Below the pieces are notes generated by a model. It ran no database searches, had not been told where the DNA came from, and was given only the letters and a program-made list of their open reading frames with translations. Positions 22,861-25,091 of a DNA stretch of 25,091 bases are shown here, in pieces. This DNA is from Opitutia bacterium (GTDB lineage Bacteria; Verrucomicrobiota; Verrucomicrobiia; Opitutales; Coraliomargaritaceae): NCBI GenBank assembly GCA_018663485.1, contig JABJQI010000202.1, positions 1 to 25,091 on the forward strand. Direction: 5' to 3'. The position numbers and the translations under genes are program-made. The first letter of the stretch is position 1, and each line of letters opens with the position of its first letter.

Positions 22861-24132
22861 ATGGACACCGATCAAATCTCCACACTTATCGAAGACATTG
22901 CCCAGCGCGCACGCGCCGCATCGCTCGACCTTGCCACACTCTCGACTGAAGCGAAGAATCGCTTCCTAGAACTGTTGGCGCAAAAGCTAGTCGAGCAAAC
23001 CGATGTCATTCTCGAAGCGAATGCCCTCGACTTGGAAGCAGCCAAGACCATGGAGCTCTCTGGCCCCATGCTGGAGCGCCTGAGCCTCACCGCCGAGCGT
23101 ATCGCAGCCATGGCCGCTGGCGTGCGTCAAGTGGCCGCCCTCCCCGACCCCGTCGGTGCAGAGATCGAGCGACTCTCGCCCCCCAAGGGATTTGACCTGC
23201 GCAAAATTCGCGTGCCGATGGGCGTCATTGGCATCATTTACGAATCACGTCCAAATGTAACGGTAGACTGTGCCATTCTTTGCCTAAAATCAGGCAACGC
23301 CTCAATCCTTCGCGGCGGTAAAGAAGCGTTTTATAGCAATATGAAGCTAGCCGAAATCATCCGCGCAGCGCTCAAAGAAACAGACATCAACGAAAATGCC
23401 GTACAAGTCATCCCCACCACTGACCGATCGGCGCTCAGCGTCTTGCTCAAACAAGATGATACGATTCATTGCATCATTCCCCGTGGCGGCGAGAGCCTCA
23501 TCCGCTTCACCGTCGAGAATAGCCGTATCCCAGTAATTAAGCACTACACTGGCGTCTGCTCGATCTACATCGATGCCGCAGCAGATGCGGACAAGTCCGA
23601 ATCGATTTTAATCAACGCCAAATGCCAACGCCCCAGCGTCTGCAATGCGGCGGAGAATCTCATTGTGCATCAAGGCGCCACTGCACAGCTTCCACAACTC
23701 GCCAAAGCACTACACAACAACGGCGTCGAACTGCGCGTCGAACCAAAAGCCAAAGCAATCCTCACAGGCACAGGGCTGCCACTCGTGGATGCCACGCCTG
23801 AAGATTTCGCGACCGAATATTCCGACCTAATTATCTCAATCGCAGTCGTTGCAGATACTAAAGCAGCCATCGAGCTGATCAATGCCAACGGCTCGGGACA
23901 CAGTGATGCGATCATTACCGAAGACGCCGATAGCGCACGTCTCTTTCTTGCCGGTGTCGACGCATCCACCGTCTATCACAATGCATCGACTCGTTTCACC
24001 GATGGCTTCGAATTCGGTCTCGGAGCGGAAATTGGCATCTCAACCGACCGTCTACATGCCCGTGGCCCCATGGGGCTTAACGAGCTGTGCACCTACAAAT
24101 TCGTGATCCATGGACAAGGCGAGATCAGATAA
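22861..24132 (+). CDS. proA: Gamma-glutamyl phosphate reductase (glutamate-5-semialdehyde dehydrogenase)
   Basis: 423 aa from the ATG at 22861; the open frame continues upstream through the kinase gene without homology, so the later start is used. ProA reduces gamma-glutamyl phosphate to glutamate-5-semialdehyde with NADPH in proline synthesis. Motifs: VPMGVIGIIYESRPNVTVD (119-137), LKSGNASILRGGKEA, IPRGGESLIRF, and NAKCQRPSVCNAAENLIVH with C261 as the catalytic nucleophile, then NASTRFTDGFEFGLGAEIGIST and RGPMGLNELCTYK at the C-terminus. Length is normal. No proB is adjacent. It is probably transcribed with the kinase 38 nt upstream. Confidence 0.97.
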   Translation: MDTDQISTLIEDIAQRARAASLDLATLSTEAKNRFLELLAQKLVEQTDVILEANALDLEAAKTMELSGPMLERLSLTAERIAAMAAGVRQVAALPDPVGAEIERLSPPKGFDLRKIRVPMGVIGIIYESRPNVTVDCAILCLKSGNASILRGGKEAFYSNMKLAEIIRAALKETDINENAVQVIPTTDRSALSVLLKQDDTIHCIIPRGGESLIRFTVENSRIPVIKHYTGVCSIYIDAAADADKSESILINAKCQRPSVCNAAENLIVHQGATAQLPQLAKALHNNGVELRVEPKAKAILTGTGLPLVDATPEDFATEYSDLIISIAVVADTKAAIELINANGSGHSDAIITEDADSARLFLAGVDASTVYHNASTRFTDGFEFGLGAEIGISTDRLHARGPMGLNELCTYKFVIHGQGEIR

Positions 24133-24371
24133 GGGCGCTGAAGCACGTCCGCAATTGTACTATCGCCTCAGCTGCTGAGTAACGTGGCGTGTCCGCTCGT
24201 CGGACGCCTACATCGGAAGCCAGCGAAGGTCCCACATGCACCAAGCCACCTCAGGCGCTCGCCAGCGAGCACACCACTATTTCCTTGTGTAGAATCGGCG
24301 GAGCCGTTTCTACACAGCAAGCTAAGCCTAGCCGTCGGAATCGGTCCCCTAATTTCGCTACACCAGAATCT
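24133..24371. other. Hairpin-rich intergenic region between proA and rlmN
   Basis: 239 nt between convergent genes. It contains at least four stem-loops: CTCAG-ctg-CTGAG (24167-24179), a bulged stem with GTCCG/CGGAC arms (24186-24208), a near-palindrome GCTCGC-ca-GCGAGC (24257-24270), and a long one at 24286-24316 (9-bp outer stem TGTGTAGAA/TTCTACACA plus CGGC/GCCG). None has a T-run, so they are not classical terminators. Open frames here are not supported. Confidence 0.6.
24286..24316. repeat. 31-nt imperfect palindrome (stem-loop)
   Basis: Outer arms TGTGTAGAA and TTCTACACA pair perfectly. After a T/T mismatch, CGGC pairs with GCCG around a GGA loop. It lies 56 nt beyond the rlmN stop and may act as a transcript-end or processing structure for either gene, though no U-tract follows on either strand. 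Confidence 0.6.
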
Positions 24372-25091
24372 CTACTGCTTTGGATCGATAAACGGGCTAC
24401 TAGGCTTCGACTCGTCCTCGGCCATTTTCTGTTCTGTTTTCAGACGCAGTTGGCCGCAAGCTGCATTGATATCGTGGCCCTTTTCGCGACGAATTGTTAC
24501 CGAGACACCGCCCTTGCGCAGCACATCGACAAACGCATCCTGGCGACGCACGCTCGGCCGCTGCCATTCCAGCCCTTCAACCTTATTGTAAGGGATGCAA
24601 TTCACATGTGCATGTAGATCGTGCGCGATTTTGCTTAGCGCCTTGGCTTGATCGAGGCTGTCATTGACGTCCTTGATCATAATAAACTCCAGCGTCAACA
24701 TCCGGCCATGCTTCTGTTGAAAGGCCTTCACCGCCGGCAACAGCTCTTCCAACGGATACTTTTTATTGATGGGCATGATCTGATCGCGCACCTCATTAGT
24801 CGCACCGTGCAGCGAAATCGCCAGTCGCACAGGCACACTTTCGTTTGCCAGCCTCTGGATCTGTGGCGCGAGGCCTGATGTCGATACCGTAATACGACGG
24901 GCACCGAAATTGAGGCCCCAATCTGCATTCAAAATCTTAATGGTCTGCACAAGCGTATCATAATTCGCCAGCGGCTCGCCCATGCCCATGAACACAATGT
25001 TATCAAACGAAGCGATCTCTTCCTTAGCCCGCTTGGTGTGTGCATCCTCACGACGACAAATATGCATCAACTGCGAGACCACCTCCGCCGC
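24372..25091 (-). CDS. rlmN: 23S rRNA (adenine2503-C2)-methyltransferase, C-terminal part (5' end outside window)
   Basis: The frame runs off the right edge; the visible part starts A-A-E-V-V-S-Q, matching the family's N-L-T-A-x-E-I-V helix that follows the radical-SAM C-x3-C-x2-C cluster, which lies outside the window. Visible motifs: NIVFMGMGEPLANYD, RRITVSTSGLAP, LAISLHGA, EFIMIKDVND, HVNCIPYN and, near the end, REKGHDINAACGQL, whose Cys is the methyl-carrying cysteine of RlmN/Cfr-type enzymes. It methylates A2503 of 23S rRNA (and A37 of some tRNAs) by a radical SAM mechanism in the cytoplasm. Housekeeping RlmN is favoured over Cfr by the ordinary chromosomal context; assignment is secure. 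Confidence 0.95.
   Translation of the reverse strand, partial: AAEVVSQLMHICRREDAHTKRAKEEIASFDNIVFMGMGEPLANYDTLVQTIKILNADWGLNFGARRITVSTSGLAPQIQRLANESVPVRLAISLHGATNEVRDQIMPINKKYPLEELLPAVKAFQQKHGRMLTLEFIMIKDVNDSLDQAKALSKIAHDLHAHVNCIPYNKVEGLEWQRPSVRRQDAFVDVLRKGGVSVTIRREKGHDINAACGQLRLKTEQKMAEDESKPSSPFIDPKQ

Noticed and set aside
24184..24617. Plus-strand open frames between proA and rlmN
   Set aside because: They run antisense into rlmN, have no recognisable domain and cross the hairpin cluster; most likely chance frames.

Overview
This window looks like a chromosomal segment from a marine-type Verrucomicrobium, most likely class Opitutae. That placement is inferred from gene content and style: sulfatase, autotransporter and TonB-receptor genes beside housekeeping genes, a GxxExxY gene, period-7 TCA-rich repeats, and start codons without Shine-Dalgarno sequences. 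It was not confirmed by any search. Both edges cut genes: a DEAD-box RNA helicase on the left (+) and rlmN on the right (-).

Layout. 1-1721 holds the C-terminal part of the helicase and a divergent ADP-ribosylglycohydrolase-family protein. 1905-3773 is a TonB-dependent outer-membrane receptor ending in a strong intrinsic terminator. 3913-4800 is a DMT/EamA transporter, convergent with an autotransporter carrying a proprotein-convertase P-like domain (4886-6736, -), with a bidirectional terminator between them. After a 472-bp AT-rich divergent intergenic region comes the most unusual block. It is a two-gene unit on +: an exported protein joining a YHYH domain to a type I sulfatase (7209-10529), then, 31 nt later, one polypeptide joining a MbnP-like copper-binding domain to a MbnH/MauG-like di-haem peroxidase domain (10561-12312).

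Housekeeping genes follow: leuB (12452-13552) and alaS (14039-16846). Between them sits a small GxxExxY gene (13587-13973) bracketed by 30-bp inverted repeats, each built from three 10-bp units. The start codon lies inside the left repeat, so the whole resembles a compact mobile or repeat-derived cassette. Next are a Nudix hydrolase and a LysM protein (-, overlapping by one base), then a TVP38/TMEM64-type membrane protein overlapping xseA (+), a single-pass protein with a possible GspB-like C-terminal domain, a DUF3568-type lipoprotein, a PfkB/adenosine-kinase-type sugar kinase, proA, and finally rlmN (-). A cluster of hairpins lies between proA and rlmN.

Functional themes. In the envelope block, the receptor, autotransporter, sulfatase and Mbn-type di-haem fusion all act in the periplasm or outer membrane. 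The sulfatase and the fusion are probably co-transcribed. MbnH enzymes convert a tryptophan of MbnP to kynurenine to form a copper site, so the fusion would keep enzyme and substrate on one chain. The two best candidates for something not commonly described are the YHYH-sulfatase/MbnP-MbnH unit and the repeat-bracketed GxxExxY cassette. No rRNA, tRNA, CRISPR array or recognisable insertion sequence was seen.
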